Shown here in pieces: positions 6,224-6,860 of a stretch of 6,860 nucleotides of DNA (the stretch's first letter is position 1; each line of letters opens with the position of its first letter). The stretch is from Pseudomonadales bacterium (GTDB taxonomy: Bacteria > Pseudomonadota > Gammaproteobacteria > Pseudomonadales > Azotimanducaceae). A program made the position numbers and the translations under genes. The notes beneath the pieces are model-generated. The model saw only the letters and a list, made by a program, of their open reading frames with translations, made no database searches and was not told the origin of the DNA. The stretch covers positions 1 through 6,860 of the forward strand of contig JAQWQN010000252.1 of NCBI GenBank assembly GCA_029244465.1, written 5' to 3'.

Positions 6224-6244
6224 TCAAACACCTCTTGTTACTAT
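6216..6244 (+). promoter_or_regulatory. Candidate gspE promoter
   Basis: TTAGCG (6216-6221, 3 of 6 to consensus) and TACTAT (6239-6244, 4 of 6 to consensus) are separated by 17 nt. The -10 lies about 38 nt before the gspE ATG. The match is moderate, and a different start point within 6005-6282 is possible. Confidence 0.25.
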
Positions 6245-6282
6245 AGGATGCTTAAATTCACGTTTATCAGGACGATAATTCG

Positions 6283-6860
6283 ATGAACCAACTCGAATCT
6301 GCCAAGGATTCTGTAGAACCCACTGTGACTGAGCCGCTGCCAAATGGAAATGGCACTCGCGATGCAACCAGGGTTCAAGAAGTGCCGCCAACCGCGAAGC
6401 TGCCATTTGCGTTCGCCAAGCGATTCGGCGCTGTTTTAGCGTGTCGCGCAGACAGCCTGCAACTAATTTGTCAACAACAACCCTCTCTCGCTACCCTCGC
6501 TGAAGTTCGGCGACAAGCAAAAACCGACTTTTCGATAAAGGTGGTGGGCGCAGAAGAGTTCGATACAGCGTTAACAGAAGCCTACGCACGAGATTCTTCG
6601 GCGGCGAAACAGATGGTCGAAGACCTCGGTGAGGAAATGGACCTCGCGCGTCTCGCTGAAAGCGTCCCTGAAACTGAAGACTTACTTGAACAAGAAGACG
6701 ATGCTCCGATAATTCGTCTCATTAACGCGCTGCTCGCAGAAGCAATCCGCGAAAACGCGTCAGATGTTCATATCGAAACGTTTGAACGTGACCTCGTGGT
6801 ACGATTTCGGGTTGACGGGGTTATGCGCGAAGTGGTGCGACCCAAGCGCGAACTGGCACC
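6283..6860 (+). CDS. gspE: Type II secretion system ATPase GspE (N-terminal part, cut by window edge)
   Basis: GspE is the cytoplasmic hexameric ATPase that powers pseudopilus assembly in type II secretion, docking to the membrane through GspL. The frame is open from ATG 6283 to the window end (192 codons), so the Walker A, Asp box, Walker B and zinc motifs lie outside. Visible parts are a loose, Pro/Glu/Thr-rich extension (residues 1-37), an N-terminal T2SSE domain (about 38-100, starting LPFAFAKRFG), and the start of the ATPase's N2 region. That region has DLARLAESVPETEDLLEQED (120-139), DDAPIIRLINALLAEAIREN (139-158), ASDVHIE (159-165) and VVRFRVDGVMREV (172-184). This run is diagnostic for GspE/XcpR and the related PilB family; PETEDLLEQEDDAPIIRLIN favours GspE. 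AGGA at 6269-6272 is the ribosome binding site, with a 10-nt spacer. The upstream neighbour is divergent pyrB, so gspC and gspD are not directly upstream. Confidence 0.92.
   Translation, partial: MNQLESAKDSVEPTVTEPLPNGNGTRDATRVQEVPPTAKLPFAFAKRFGAVLACRADSLQLICQQQPSLATLAEVRRQAKTDFSIKVVGAEEFDTALTEAYARDSSAAKQMVEDLGEEMDLARLAESVPETEDLLEQEDDAPIIRLINALLAEAIRENASDVHIETFERDLVVRFRVDGVMREVVRPKRELA

Noticed and set aside
1..6860. CRISPR arrays, tRNA or rRNA genes, insertion sequences, attachment sites
   Set aside because: No regularly spaced repeats, tRNA-like cloverleaf, rRNA-like stretch, transposase or terminal inverted repeats were seen.

Overview
The window looks like ordinary chromosome from a gammaproteobacterium of moderate GC content. 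The evidence is the pairing of ETF:ubiquinone oxidoreductase with etfBA, a DUF1285 protein, an aspartate carbamoyltransferase of about 340 residues, and a type II secretion GspE, all resembling Pseudomonas-like or marine gammaproteobacterial proteins. This assignment rests on recalled family resemblance, not on a search.

Layout from left to right. Positions 2-184 (+) may be the C-terminal end of a gene that begins before the window. It is followed at 194-724 (+) by a complete DUF1285 protein. Facing it, with a 12-nt gap, is the gene for ETF:ubiquinone oxidoreductase (737-2401, -). A 244-bp divergent control region (2402-2645) separates that gene from etfB (2646-3404, +) and etfA (3404-4333, +), which overlap by one base. 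Next comes a 175-residue basic protein (4369-4896, +), with an AP2-like DNA-binding unit, a possible second copy of that unit, and a lysine-rich histone H1-like tail. Facing it across a 76-bp gap with a hairpin is pyrB (4973-6004, -), which starts with TTG. A second divergent region (6005-6282) leads to gspE (6283 onward, +), which is cut off by the window edge after 192 codons.

How the genes work together. EtfA and EtfB form the soluble flavoprotein that collects electrons from acyl-CoA and other dehydrogenases. The oxidoreductase passes those electrons to ubiquinone in the inner membrane, so the central block is one complete electron-transfer branch. PyrB (pyrimidine synthesis) and GspE (the motor of type II secretion) have no evident link to it.

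Most of the window is housekeeping. The least conventional item is the AP2-like/H1-like protein just behind etfA. The other points of interest are regulatory: the compact etf divergent promoter region, the TTG start and possible leader ORF of pyrB, and hairpins at both convergent gene ends. No RNA genes, CRISPR arrays or mobile elements were seen.
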